In this document: piece after piece, positions 39,220 to 51,042 of the stretch
How positions within the stretch are numbered: position 1 is the stretch's first letter
How the letters are laid out: each line of letters starts with the position of its first letter
DNA from: Paramoeba atlantica
Taxonomy: Eukaryota > Discosea
DNA: 64,000 nucleotides
Direction of reading: 5' to 3'
Assembly (NCBI GenBank): GCA_977017575.1
Contig: CDRNVI010000011.1
Coordinates: forward strand, 1-64,000
Position numbers and translations under genes: made by a program
The notes under the pieces: generated by a model
Database searches by the model: none
Told to the model about the DNA's origin: nothing
What the model saw: only the letters and a program-made list of their open reading frames with translations

Positions 39220-40135
39220 GCGAAAGAACCAAGTGAACCGGTACAAATAACTTTTTGATGTTCGCAGTGCATATCTACACTATCGTTCAGCTATGAGTCC
39301 CCCCCTTATTTTTGGGTCGGGGGTCCGTTTGACTTAATTCCAACGGCCAACGAGAGATCTTGATCCCTAGCCTATCTTTGCCGGTCTTCGTTTCTTGTAA
39401 GAACTTAATATACGCTTTTAGCACTCAAAATATTGGTCAAAAATGAGATTTTCCAATGTACGGTCAAATTCTCCCTCTTTTTCTCATTGACGCTACCCGT
39501 TTTATACCCATGGTGAGGAACCACAGGCCGAGTTACCTCAACTCGCAGCGTACGACGTTCGCAATGCGCATTTCGTTTGTTATTGAACGAAAATACGATG
39601 CTTCCACCACTTCCATCTCTAAAAAATATAAGTTGATGAAAAAAATGGTACGAAAATAGGTAAAATGTATGATGAGAAAAAAATGTGTTCAGAGTACTTA
39701 AAACGTATGAACAAGGTGTTGGAGAGCGGGGGTGGAATACTGGATATTAAGCTTGTCTTCGTGTAATCTCATTTTCCTGCGGTTATTGTATTTACGGGTT
39801 TTTACACGGCAAATATATCAAAAAATGGAAAAGTTTTATAAAACAATTATTTGTTCGGCTTATTTTTTTCAAAAAGTAATTCGATCCTAATGAGTCGCGA
39901 AAAACATATTTAAACGGCGGGAAACGCACCCAAGTGAAATTCTCTACACGTTCCAAAAAAAGATGATAAAAAACAGATCAGTTTTTCAAAATTCGAGGGG
40001 GGGGGACTTATAGCTGATTGCTAGTGTACATGGTATTAACCCTGCTTCAGATCGTCTTAATACTTTCTTAATATTCTTGTTCTAATACTCTCCAATTTCT
40101 TCATTTGTAAATACCTACCGAATCACTTTTTTGTA
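39220..40135. other. Gene-free region with dispersed repeat
   Basis: 916 bp. Contains the second copy of the dispersed repeat at 39888-40028. The rest is AT-rich, with no supported gene. Confidence 0.6.
39888..40028. repeat. Dispersed repeat, copy 2 (about 140 bp)
   Basis: Second copy of 10072-10209 in the same orientation. Differences are scattered substitutions and a longer G run, so the copies are fairly old. Confidence 0.9.
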
Positions 40136-40789
40136 ATGATTCCTTCACGAGCCTTCGTGGCTGCAGATTCTTTGACGCGACGAGGCAGGATCAGTATGGC
40201 CTCCATGTCACCAGAGCTTTTGTTTGATCGCTTTCTTCAGAACATTACGTCGAATACATTCAAATGGTCCGTGACTGACCCCCTATGTGATATGATGTAC
40301 GTCCGATGTACGAAGGATGACGATGTGTATTCCATTGCATTGGGACGACAGTCGCTTCATGGGACACTGCAATGGACGTATCTTCCAGTCACCCTGCAGT
40401 ATCTCTATCTTCAAGATAACTTCCTAACGGGAACTGTTCCGCTTCAACAATTACCCCCAGGGTTGTGTGATGCATATTTGAATCACAATCATTTTAGTGG
40501 TAAACTTGAATTTGAACGTGCGCCCCAAACTCTGACGACCTTCAGCGTATCTTCTAATCTGCTTTTCGGGTGTTTAGATTTCGCTTTTCTTCCGAGAGGT
40601 ATGACTGAGCTTTGGCTTGACAAGAATGAATTTTCTGAGACACTCCATTTCGAAGATTTGCCACTTACCCTGAACATGCTAGACCTTAGTTTCAACGATG
40701 AACTCGAGGGAGCCTTTCGCAAAGCGGACCTTCCTGCTTCGCTCAACCATTTTCAATACCAGAGTACAAATGTTGTTGAATTAAAGTAA
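40136..40789 (+). CDS. Short leucine-rich repeat protein (LRR-2)
   Basis: 217 residues. The cap is LLFDRFLQNI...FKW...CDMMYVRC. About six LRRs with LP-x2-L ends follow (LHGTLQWTYLPVTLQYLYLQ is the first), stopping at residue 217 without a C-terminal cap. Homologous to the proteins at 26125 and 51842 by cap and repeat pattern. No signal peptide was seen, and the short repeat number suggests a truncated relative of LRR-1. Confidence 0.8.
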   Translation: MIPSRAFVAADSLTRRGRISMASMSPELLFDRFLQNITSNTFKWSVTDPLCDMMYVRCTKDDDVYSIALGRQSLHGTLQWTYLPVTLQYLYLQDNFLTGTVPLQQLPPGLCDAYLNHNHFSGKLEFERAPQTLTTFSVSSNLLFGCLDFAFLPRGMTELWLDKNEFSETLHFEDLPLTLNMLDLSFNDELEGAFRKADLPASLNHFQYQSTNVVELK

Positions 40790-41716
40790 TTTCAATTAAA
40801 CATTTGTGCAATTGCATCTTATTGCAAATATTATCTTCTTGTAAGTACAAAAGGAGATATTCTACGCACGTGTATCTCGGCGCTTAAAAATACCACCGCG
40901 TTTAACGAAGAGACTAAGAAAGAAAAATTGCCAAAAGATCATGAATAATCTATTTTTTCAGGTAGAAAAGCCCGATTTGTAAGCGAACATTTCGAAATTT
41001 CAACCCGAATTTGGTCCATTTTTGATGCCTTACCAGTAGAGGCGAATCTGTCGAAAAAAACGTCGCAGAATGGTAGCCAAGATCCCAAACTCTTAAAATA
41101 CATTTTAGGAGTCGATTTTGGAAAAATATTATTTTTGCTTTTTTTTGGGTCAAAAAAAGATTTTGGTCACCCCAAAAATTTCGGAAATTTTGACCTTGTC
41201 GGACCCCTCCTGCGCGTACTAGGGGGGGTGGAAAATTATCGCCGCGGCCTACTCTACCACTTCCCTGCGCTCGATTTTGAAAAGCAAAAAATTCGAGAAA
41301 AAAATCCCGACGTATGCCCCCCCTGGACCCCCCCCCCTGGACCCCCCCCCTAGACCCCCCCTTTTTTTTTAATTTTTTTTAATTTTGGACCACGGGAGCC
41401 CCCTTTATATTTCTTTCTTCTATTATATTACTGTGTTCCTCTTTATATTTTCACTGTTTTTGTTCACTTTTTTTCAATAATCGAGGGTAGAGCGGTTATA
41501 CAACCACCGCAACTTCAGTTTAATAGTAAACTGCATAAGCGCTTCTTTTGTAACGATCTCCACGTCATTCCCACATAATCCGGCAATCACGCGCCGGCAA
41601 ATCATCAACCTGACGCCAAACGACTGCGATAGTGCTACGCGTAGCGCAAAAAAAATCCTTATTTTCCAAACGTGGGTACGGAGAATACGCTCTAGACGAA
41701 GAAATTATATCCTTCA

Positions 41717-41999
41717 ATGGCCCCATCTTATGTGAACAAGGAGGTAGCGGCGCCATCCCACACGCTAAGAGTGGTGGAGGTCAATAAATGGTGCTCTCAA
41801 GAAGAGATGGCGCCCGTCAGAGGGATGGACTTCTACCCCCTGGCCTTCACCACTTATGGGGTGTCGGGCCCAGAGGCCTTGAACTTCCTGAACAAGGTGG
41901 CCCGGACCCGCGCGTCCAACGAGAACGGATGTCTCTCCCACTTTTTGATGGCCATGGGGGTGACTACCCAGAGCCTCATATTTTTTCATACTTTTCAGT
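41717..41999 (+). mobile_element. Possible retroelement C-terminal fragment
   Basis: The encoded MDFYPLAFTTYGVSGPEALNF-like stretch (written here in part) resembles the tail often found after reverse transcriptases of LINE-type elements (F-x-P-L-V-F-T-x-x-G-G-x-G). It is an isolated, broken fragment. The family is uncertain. Confidence 0.3.
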
Positions 42000-42347
42000 A
42001 GAATAAATCGGAGGTATGACCCGCATTCAATGGGGTTGTCCCCTTGCCAATACGTTTCCTCTTCCGACCATGTCTTCTCATTTCGATGAGTCCAGAGTAT
42101 ACTGTATAACTCCCCCTAACGACACTTTGTGGCCAAAATATGATCGCCTTTAAAGATATCGTTGATGTACTTGCATGACCCATTGGGAAATCCCGGGGCA
42201 CGTATTTCAAAGGCTGTTATGTAGGTATCCGGGTTTTCCTGTCGCCGTGTATGTAAAAAGACGTTGTACTCGGATTTTCTTCGATGAGCGTTCTCCGCAT
42301 TCTCTTCCCAATGGAACTGTTAGCTAGACGAGGAACTCTGTCCCATT

Positions 42348-42755
42348 ATGAAGTTTAATGTAACCGTCCGGACGGAGCAGTGTACCATGCTCCCTCAGCC
42401 ATGTTGGTGTTCGTTTTCAGATCGGCCACATTCAGATCGGTGCTTTGAGATGAGAACCAGAGTCTCAATGAGGATATTAAGATCGATGGAGACCTCGCAT
42501 GGCGATCGGCATACACTTGTCACCGTGGAACTGGTTAACTTGGAGAGTCGTTTGTTTAATCAATTTACTCGGAGGAACATCGTAGCCAACTTCAACTTTT
42601 CCTGTACATCGTGCGGGGGAAACGACAAAAAAGTTGAGTATGTGGCTACAGGTGTAGATGTGCTAATAAGAAAAGAAGTAATGGATTTGCAAGAAAAGAA
42701 AAAAAGAGAAAGTTGGGAAGAACCACCGCGTTTAACGAAACGTCTAGAAAAGTAA
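42348..42755 (+). CDS. Unassigned open frame, doubtful
   Basis: 135 codons from an ATG at 42348, with one CTSCGG Cys pair and a basic C-terminus. No family resemblance. It overlaps the dispersed phrase ACCACCGCGTTTAACGAA and ends just before the inverted-repeat element. It could be a relic inside a repeat. Confidence 0.2.
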   Translation: MKFNVTVRTEQCTMLPQPCWCSFSDRPHSDRCFEMRTRVSMRILRSMETSHGDRHTLVTVELVNLESRLFNQFTRRNIVANFNFSCTSCGGNDKKVEYVATGVDVLIRKEVMDLQEKKKRESWEEPPRLTKRLEK

Positions 42756-42770
42756 TTACAAATCACATTA

Positions 42771-42876
42771 GATTACTCCCCCCTCCATTAATTTCTATAA
42801 ATAGTAATTATAACAAAAAATCAAATTTATATACATGTATATTTATATTTATAGAAATTAATGAAGTGGGGTATTC
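42771..42876. repeat. Nested 106-bp foldback unit
   Basis: The left terminus 42771-42802 and an inverted partial copy at 42847-42876 (ATTTATAGAAATTAATGAAG) form a foldback with a 44-bp AT-rich loop. It is either a smaller element of the same family or a rearranged end. Confidence 0.7.
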
Positions 42877-43873
42877 TCTTTGGTCGGTTACTTTGCTGGG
42901 TGGACGTTCGAACATCTTTTTGCGGGCCTCCCGGGTGCTGCCGACTAATATTATTGAGTTTTTAATTATTGGCGAAGCTCTGCAACTTTTAATTAAAAAA
43001 TCAATAATTTTTGTGCCAATAATTTTCGTAGAAATTTGTACATATCGACAAACAATAGAATTTGTTAGTAGAGGGGCGGAAAACCCCAAAATTAGGTCAA
43101 AAGGGTTTTTTTCCTCCCAAAAAGATTCAAGAATTTTCACGGGGAAGAAAGTTGCTTTTTACCAAAAAATTATTATCCTTAGAAAGTACAATAGGTGTCC
43201 CTAGGTATAACCCGGACGGTGGTTTGCATCTCTCTACTCTTGTCAAATGCGTTGCGAAGGGCAGGTTATTAAGTGGTCATTAAGCGATGGGATGCGGGTG
43301 TGATCTCGCATGATCTCACGACCGGGTGTTGACATAAAACCAATCTCGCTCCTCCTGCGTCAAATCCTCTCATAAAATTAGAATTCTTGTGTAAAATCTT
43401 CTCTAAGACACTCTTCTCTAAAACGTGGTTGCCAAGATCAGACCTCATGAGAAATTTAAAAATTGTCCAAACAAATAAAAAAATGTTTCTAAAAAACTTG
43501 ACAACTTTTAATTAAAAATGCAATAATTTTTGTGCCATGAATTTCAGCGATTAATTGAATCGCTTTAGCGATTAATTGAATGAATTTTAGCGAGTAATTT
43601 TTGGCTTGGGTGGTAGATACGACAAACAAAAAACCGCTGCTGTGAAACAGATGTGCACTGGTTATAATTTCAGAGTGCAAAAGGTTGATCAGCACTTTGC
43701 GGAGCGAAAGTTTCATGAGCTTCGTCCTCGTCTTGATCCAAGATAGACATAGTTCCGAAAAGAACTGTCGCAAAAGTTGACCGAACAAAAATATAAATTT
43801 TCACAAATCTATAATTTTTTCTTCTAAAACTTCGGTAAGGCATTTATAGAAATTAATGAAGGGGGGAGTAATC
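42771..43873. mobile_element. 1.1-kb inverted-repeat DNA element
   Basis: The termini 42771-42802 and 43842-43873 are inverted copies matching at 31 of 32 positions (GATTACTCCCCCCT...ATTTCTATAAAT). The interior is AT-rich and has no transposase. A third, partial inverted copy of the end lies at 42847-42876, and CAACTTTTAATTAAAAA occurs at about 42980 and 43502. A non-autonomous DNA transposon is the simplest reading. I could not define a target-site duplication. Confidence 0.8.
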
Positions 43874-43994
43874 AAACTTACACTAAAGCTTAGCTTTGTT
43901 GTGGAGGAAACTAATGAGAAGCGGTCGCCAGAGTTTATTTCTATGAATATACAGTCAAGTATGGATAAAGGTGGAAAGCGAAAGCTTTAGTCGT

Positions 43995-46470
43995 ATGCGG
44001 CAGGCATGTACTCGAGTTCATACAAGTCCTAAGGAATATCTTGATTTCTTTCTGCACACGGGAATACGCACCTCTCACACCTCCACAACATTTCGCGCAC
44101 GTAACTTGCTCACGGCTTGGCCGTTCAGCAGGCGTCGATTCAGCACTACCCGCGTCCCACTGCTACAAAAGTCTACAAAGTCACCCGCGTATGATATTCG
44201 TCGTGTCCGCAACATTGGGGTTGTAGCGCACATCGATGCAGGGAAGACGACCGCCACGGAGCGCATGTTATACTACTCCGGCGTGCAACAGCGCATCGGT
44301 GAGGTGGACAAGGGAAGTACCACGACAGATTACCTCGAGGAGGAGGCGGAGCGAGGGATTACGATCACCGCTGCGGCGGTTACTCTCCCCTGGAAAGACC
44401 ACACAATCAATGTCATCGATACCCCGGGACACGTGGACTTTACGGTGGAGGTAGAGCGCAGCCTTCGCGTTCTCGATGGGGTTGTAGCAGTCTTTGATGG
44501 CGCCGTCGGGGTGCAGGGACAAAGCCACACGGTGTTACGACAGGCACGGAAATATGGGATACCCGTGGTTGCGTTTATTAACAAAATGGACAAGCCGAAT
44601 TCGGACTTTATTAAAGCCGTTTCGAGTATTGAGAAAAAGCTTGCGGTGTGTCCCGCGCCATTGCAGTGTCCTCTCAGCGATGGCTACGCGGGGTTTGAGG
44701 GGGTTATTGATTTCTTAGAATTACAGACCATACGGTGGAAAGATCCTCGAGGCACTGTCATGCAGAAAGAATCGATCTGGAAAGAAGGGGACGAGGTGCA
44801 GCAACGCGCCAAGGCGGGGCGATCCGCTTTGCTGAATGAGTTGCTTCAACGCGATTCCACGCTACTTGAGGAATTTCTCGCCTACATTGAGACCTCCTCA
44901 CAGTCTGAGGAAGATTGTAAACTTTCCTTCCCCGTGGAATCCATTATCAAGGCCATCCGAGCACAATGCCAAAACCTCTCCAAAGACCCCTCCCTCCCCC
45001 AATACCTCCCCCTCCTCGTCGGCGCCGCTCGCCGCGATCAAGGTATCCAACCCCTCCTCGACGCCATTGTCCACTACCTCCCCAGTCCCCTCGACAAACC
45101 CCCCTCACCGTCCTCACCTCCCACGGCAAATCCCTTACCCTCTCCCCCCTCCCCCCTACACCCCCACCCCCCTCTCGTCTCCCCCCTCCCCCCCCACCGT
45201 CGCGCTCGTCTTCAAAGTCGTCTACCGGACCCCCTCCCCCGGGACCCCCTCCCCCGGGACCCCCTCCCCCCGCACCCCCTCCCCCCTCCTCGCCCTCTTC
45301 CGGGTCTACACCGGCACCCTCCGTCCCCGCACCCCCTACCACAACACCACACGGCACGCCCCCGAGACCCTCCCCCGGGTCTTCCGCATCCACGCCGACG
45401 CGCTCACCCCCGTGGACGCCATCCCCCCCGGCGCCCTCGGGGCCGCCTACTCCACCACCGCCCACACCGGCGACACCTGGGTCTCGGCCCCGTTCGCCCA
45501 ACACGACCCGTTCACCCTCCCCGGGGTGCCGGTCCCGGCCCCCGTGGTGGGGGTCGCGGTGGAGCCCGCGGACGGGAGTGAGGTCCCGCGGCTGCTGCAC
45601 GCCCTGCGCGTGCTGTGCCGCGAGGACCCGAGCCTGCGGGTGAACGAGACCGCGGCGGGGGAGGTGGTGCTGCAGGGGATGGGGGAGCTGCACGTGGAGG
45701 TGGGGCTGGCGCGGGTGCGGCGGGGGTTCGGGGTGGGGTGTCGGGCGCTGCCCGCGAGGGTGGAGCTGCGGGAGAGCCCGGGGGAGGGGGTGGAGGTGGG
45801 GGGGGAGGTGGTGGTGGAGGCGGAGAGGGGGCAGGGGGTGGTGGAGCTGGGGGCGCGGTTGGAGCCGAGGAGGAGGGAGGGGAGGGAGGGGGAGATTGAG
45901 GCGAGGGCGTGTGAGATTGAGATTGAGATTGACCGGGAGGCGATGGTGCGGGAGAAGATGAGGCAAATGGATCGGTTTGAGGCCACGAAGGCGGTGGAGA
46001 GAGGGCTGGCGCAGCTGCAGGCGGTGCTGCCGTCGCTCACGCGTGCGGCGCGGCACGCTCTGGCCAATAGCCCGCGACTCCATGTCGAGTTGCTGGGGGC
46101 GCGGCTCACATTCACCAGGGTGATCCCTCTGACCACAGCAAGCGTGTCACCCGGTGAAATCGAGACCGCCGTGGGTCGCTTCGTCTCTACGCTCTTACGT
46201 AAACGTGAGATGATTCTTGTTGAACCCTACATGCTTCTAGAAGTGCTTTTAGCCGACATTGGCTACCTCGGGGACGTCATGAAGGATCTCACACAGATGG
46301 GTGCCGTTTCCGTTCTTGAGCAAGAGAACGGGGACACCGTGGAGGCGATTGTGGCGATGCGAAATTTGACTCAGTATTCAGCGCGACTGCGACGCCTTAC
46401 AAAGGGACATGCACAGTACTGGTACAAACTCGATCACTACCGGAAGGTAGACAGGGCGTCTCGCCGTTAA
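43995..46470 (+). CDS. GFM2: Mitochondrial EF-G2 (GFM2-like), frame-interrupted
   Basis: GTPase that recycles mitochondrial ribosomes with RRF. The N-terminus is a presequence (RQACTRVHTS...RRRFSTTRVP). The G domain has AHIDAGKTT (residues 79-87), RGITI, DTPGH and NKMD, with sequence closest to GFM2. The reading frame changes inside a C-rich, low-complexity segment around 45100-45200. The first frame runs on to 45581. The second frame carries domain II (VALVFKVVYR, LFRVYTGTLRPRTPY) through domains III-V to 46470. Runs of C there make a sequencing or replication slip likely. The 5' half is C-rich and the domain III region is extremely G-rich. Confidence 0.85.
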
Positions 46471-46925
46471 TGTGCTCTTAGACGAAGAATCGGAGCTTTA
46501 GTGCTATAATGCATATTCATCAATCCTGAACCTTTTAGCTTCTTGTATTTTAGGAAGGTGACGGTAAAGGTCTGCCAAACTCGTAAAATTTAGCTTACCC
46601 GTGACCCGCATCCCGTCTTATACATTAGCTACTGATTTCCACTTTTTAATGATATTTTAATAGTTCCTCGTTAGTAGTGTGTAGCGATATCTGGCCACTG
46701 AATTAGATTTAATCAGATTAAATCTATTAGATTAAATTAATCTAATAGAGTGCTCTTGGGTTAAATTTCGGACATTGTGTCTTCCCCTGCCGTCGACTAA
46801 TCTTTATCTTTACCTTCATGTCCACATCGGATAGCGTCCACATTTATTGCGTGACATTCGCGAGTAATACGCCGTTCTGAATCTAGCACCACGTGTAATT
46901 TACAAATCCGCAACGAAGCCTTCAA
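46471..46925. other. Intergenic with overlapping hairpins
   Basis: 455 bp, AT-rich. Apart from the two overlapping palindromes at 46704-46748 nothing was recognised. Confidence 0.5.
46704..46748. other. Two overlapping perfect palindromes
   Basis: 46704-46726 has arms TAGATTTAATC/GATTAAATCTA. 46724-46748 has arms CTATTAGATTAA/TTAATCTAATAG. They share three bases, so both hairpins could not form completely at once. Confidence 0.85.
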
Positions 46926-47936
46926 ATGCCAGAGGATAAAACCAGCAAGCAGCTCGACCTCCTCGTCACGGGTTTATCTCTTGGCGTGAGTATGTACCTC
47001 ACCTACAAAATCCTCCAAAAAACGGGCGTCGTGAAAACCAAAGTCACTGTCAGCATTCGCGGCAAGACACTTCAGCTCTCCCCGTCCGAGTTAGAAATTT
47101 TACACACCTGTGCGGTGGATCCGAGCGAGATTACGATCGCATGGAGTGACATTGGGGGTCTTGTCAGCGTGAAACAGACCCTCTACCGTAGTCTGGTGCT
47201 TCCATTTGAGCACCCCGAGCTGTTCCCGCCCGGTTCACTGCGTCAACCCCCGAAAGGGATTCTGTTATACGGTCCCCCGGGTACGGGGAAAACACTACTC
47301 GCACGGGCGCTCGCGAAACGAGCCAACGCGTTCTTCATGGAGGTACGCGCCGAGGGGTTGTTTAGTAAATGGGTCGGGGAGTCCGAGTTGAACTGTGCGG
47401 CGCTGTTCTCCCTGGCACGGCTGTGTCAGCCCACGATTCTGTTTGTGGATGAGATGGACGCATTGCTCTCCGATCGCATGGAGGGTCATGCTAGTGGGGG
47501 CAATGCGGTTTATGGAAACACAAAGACGATTTTTCTACGGCACTGGGATGGGTTCGTGGGTTCGGACGCACGTGTAGTTGTTATTGGGGCGACAAATCTG
47601 CCGCAGGTTCTGGACCCTGCAGTCCTGCGTCGGATGCCGATACAAGTTCCGGTGGGATTGCCCGAGTTATCCGATCGCGAAGGTATTCTCAACGTACTTC
47701 TTCGAGGGGAGAATACCACAAAGTTGAATCTACAGAGCCTAGCTGAAGAGATGTATGGGTTTAGTGGGGCGGATATGAAGGCATGCGCCGTGGAGGCATG
47801 CTCCAACATGATTGCCGAGAAGTTGGAGAGTGGACAGTTCTCCAAATTAGTGCTAGAAGAGTCCAATTTTAAGAAAGCCCTTGAGACGGTGCGAAAATCT
47901 AAAAGCCATCAAAGGCAAACATTTTCTACTTTCTAA
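46926..47936 (+). CDS. ATAD1: Msp1/ATAD1 membrane-protein extraction ATPase
   Basis: AAA ATPase that pulls mislocalised tail-anchored proteins from the mitochondrial outer membrane and peroxisomes (here perhaps glycosomes). 336 residues. One N-terminal membrane segment (about 11-29, [19 protein letters not shown]) is followed by a linker, then DIGGL. Walker A is GPPGTGKT (116-123), Walker B is [11 protein letters not shown] (about 171-181), sensor I is [11 protein letters not shown], and the arginine finger is in [12 protein letters not shown]. Length and order match the family. Confidence 0.93.
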   Translation: MPEDKTSKQLDLLVTGLSLGVSMYLTYKILQKTGVVKTKVTVSIRGKTLQLSPSELEILHTCAVDPSEITIAWSDIGGLVSVKQTLYRSLVLPFEHPELFPPGSLRQPPKGILLYGPPGTGKTLLARALAKRANAFFMEVRAEGLFSKWVGESELNCAALFSLARLCQPTILFVDEMDALLSDRMEGHASGGNAVYGNTKTIFLRHWDGFVGSDARVVVIGATNLPQVLDPAVLRRMPIQVPVGLPELSDREGILNVLLRGENTTKLNLQSLAEEMYGFSGADMKACAVEACSNMIAEKLESGQFSKLVLEESNFKKALETVRKSKSHQRQTFSTF

Positions 47937-48109
47937 TCTTGAAACGACCATGCAGTTGTCCGTTCTTCAGTTTTACTTCGGGGTGTTTGATCCATTTTGT
48001 TAACAAGATTCTTTGTCTTAAATTTGTGGGACTTTGTTTTAAAAACGTGATCCCGTATTTATTTGTTACATGCTTAGATACGTTGTATCATATTTCCTTA
48101 TCTTCTTCG

Positions 48110-50636
48110 ATGGTACGCGTATTAATGGTTGCGGAGAAGCCGTCTCTGGCTTCTTCCATTTCAGAATTGTTGTCGCACAAACGAATGCGGTCGGTAAAGT
48201 CATCGAGGAATACCTACGAATGGGAAGGGAACTTTCCACCACTCAATCGTACTGTGCAGTTTCGCATGGTGAGCGTTGCGGGACACGTTTTTTCGATTGA
48301 TTTTCATCAAAAGTATCAGAAATGGGAAGGTCAGGATGAAACAGCACTATTCTCTGCAACCACAATAAAGAAGGAAACCTCTAGCTCCATTGTGCATCAC
48401 CTTTCGCACTCTGCCCGTGACTGTGACTATCTCGTACTTTGGTTGGACTGCGACAAAGAAGGCGAAAATATTTGTTTCGAAGTTATCTCCATTGTAGAGA
48501 AGTACATCCGAAATTCCTCCAGGATATACCGTGCTCGGTTTTCTGCCATAACATCCTACGCTTTGCACTCAGCTCTCTCCTCCCTGTCACGACCCAATCA
48601 AAATATGTCCAACAGCGTAGAGGCACGACAGGAAATAGATCTAAAAATCGGCTGCGCCTTTACAAGGTTTCAGACAAAGTTCTTTCAAGGTAAGTACGGG
48701 AATTTGGACGCCTCCGTGATTAGCTACGGCCCCTGTCAAACCCCTACACTGGGATTTTGCGTACAACGACACGACCACATTACCCATTTCAAAGAGGAAA
48801 GGTACTGGAAGCTGCAGCTCGCTGTGACCCTCCATAATGATACGACATCCTTCAGTTGGAATCGTGGACGTGTCTACGACGAGCCTCTGGCCCAGTTACT
48901 CTTAAAAATGTGTTCCGGGACTCGTTGCAAGGTTAAATCCATCGATCGCAGCCGAGAACGTAAATCCTGTCCCCCCGCTCTCAACACGGTAGAGCTTCTC
49001 CGGGTGTGTTCTCGGGAGCTCGGCCTCAGTCCCGCCACTACGATGGCACTCGCGGAGTCACTCTACATGGAGGGCTATCTCAGCTATCCTCGAACCGAGT
49101 CCACACGCTATCCCCCCTCGTTTAACCTTTCAGAGGTACTCGAGCAGCAATCCGGATCCCCTCTCTGGGGCTCGTTTGCGAACAATCTCCTTTCTGCGGA
49201 CAAGGTCGTGGCACGAGGCGGTGGGGTAGATAAAGGGGATCATCCCCCGATTACCCCAATGCGGGTAGCCTCCCCGGAAACCCTCCAGGGGGATCGCTGG
49301 CGTATTTATGAGTACGTCACCCGACACTTTATTGCCAGTCTCTCCCCCCATGCGACGTATGAGGTCACGCGCGCACAGCTGAAGTACGGCCCGGAGGTTT
49401 TTGTAAAAACATGGAGGTCAATCGGGGATTCAGGATGGACTGCCGTGCTGGGGGAAAATGCGGGAAATACAAGGGTAAGCCCCTGCGCGCTGGATAAGGA
49501 ACAGGAACTTCATGTAGAGAAATGTGTGGTGGTCCAGGGAACCACGTCCCCTCCGTCGTACCTTACTGAGTCGGATTTGGTGACGCTCATGGAAAAAAAT
49601 GGGATAGGCACCGATGCCTCGATTCCGTCGCATATTCAAAATTTATGTGATCGAAATTATTGTAAAATTGGTCCTCGTCGTACAATGGAACCTACCCCGT
49701 TAGGGGTGACACTGATTCATGGCTACCAGTGTATTGATCCAGAGTTGGCGCTCCCGAAAGTGCGGTCTCATGTCGAAGTACAGGTAGAGCGCATCGCGAA
49801 TGGTACCGCGGCGAAGGAGGAGATTATCGCACATGTCCTCTCAAACTTTTTGGAAAAGTTTGTCTTTTTCCAGGCTAACGTAGAGCGAATGGATGCTTTG
49901 ATGCAGAGCAAGTTCGACCCCGTGTCCACGACGGGCAAATACATCACTCGCTGTGGCTTATGTCAAACCTACATGCGCTATATTCACTTTCGCCCTCAAA
50001 GGCTGTTCTGTGGTAAATGTAACGTAACCTACGCTCTACCACAGAATGGGAGCATTAAAGAGTTTGGTGGGGCGAAATGTCCGCTGGACGAGTTCGGGCT
50101 TTTGCTCTTTAGTGTAAAAGAGGGCAAAAGTTACCCCTTATGTCCCTACTGCTACAATAACCCCCCGTTCACCGAAAAGGGCTCCACCGCATCGAATATG
50201 GGATGTAATCAGTGTCGTCATCCGACGTGTGCGTACTCGGCCACGACGCTCGGTGTGGCTCCATGTGACACCTGTGAGCGTGGCACGATGATCCTGGATC
50301 CCTCCTCGGCACCGAAATGGAAATTCTGTTGCAATCTCTGCACCTCGTTGTGGAAAATTGAGCCTGTGGTCTATCGCGTGGATCTACACAAACCGGGACA
50401 CACACACGTGTACCGAGTGCGGAGCGAATCATGTACAGTTTACCTTTCACAAAGGTACAGAGGAACACAACCTCCATGGTGGGGCTCTTACCGGTTGTCT
50501 TATGTGTGAGGATCGGCTGTGGTCACTGGTGAAAACAGCTCGAGGGAAAGCCTGTGAATTCCGACGTCGGCTCAAGTCACGTCATCATGCAAAAGGGAAG
50601 GGTAGAAACAGCGGTCGACATGCACTTTCGTGGTGA
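48110..50636 (+). CDS. TOP3B: DNA/RNA topoisomerase III beta, frame change near C-terminus
   Basis: Type IA topoisomerase. The toprim domain starts MVRVLMVAEKPSLA and has the metal site D113-x-D115-x-E117. The active-site Tyr is Y326 in GYLSYPRTES. The C-terminal zinc region (CGLCQTYMRYIHFRPQRLFC, LPQNGSIKEFGGAKCPLD, YPLCPYCYNNPPF) identifies the beta type. The first frame stops at 50509. The remaining TOP3B tail (CTECGANHVQF...GCLMCEDRLWSLV, then a basic tail) is in the +1 frame to 50636. The switch point falls in a short CA repeat at about 50395-50408, so a one-repeat slip would explain it. The start at 48110 matches the family. Confidence 0.9.
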
Positions 50637-51042
50637 TATGGAACCTTCTATGAATTCGGTTTCGGTTTGATGCTCACGATTAGATGACAGTCGCATGATA
50701 CTCCGGGTTCATCTAGTCAAAGAAACAGGAAGTCAAAGAAACATCTTTCAAAGAAACATTTTGCCTCACGTTTTCAAGCACATGATTGTGTGTTCAATAT
50801 GACGTTTTCAATCGTACTTTTTTCTTTCGAATCGTGGTTGATTTACGGTACGAATTTTTACGTTTGTTTAATACTAATTTAATCACGAATTATGACTGGT
50901 ACGTACATGTATCTTTCAAAGATAACCTTTGTGCGTAACACCTACAAATATAAACGTTTATATTCCATATTTTTTATGCGCCAAGTCAAGTATTGACTTG
51001 GTAAAATTTCTGCAGTCGATGGGAACCGCCTAATATAAAAAA
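50637..51042. other. Intergenic, no gene seen
   Basis: 406 bp. AT-rich, with short direct repeats of CAAAGAAACA near 50718-50760. Nothing else was recognised. Confidence 0.5.

Larger units (their letters stand above)
40790..43994. other. Repeat-rich gene-poor region
   Basis: 3.2 kb without a convincing host gene. It holds poly-C/poly-T patches (41310-41390), a retroelement-like fragment (41717-41999), and an open frame at 42348-42755 that I could not assign. An inverted-repeat element lies at 42771-43873. The phrase ACCACCGCGTTTAACGAA occurs at both 40893 and 42722, and ACAACCACCGC at 11540 and 41500, so pieces of common repeats are scattered here. Confidence 0.6.
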
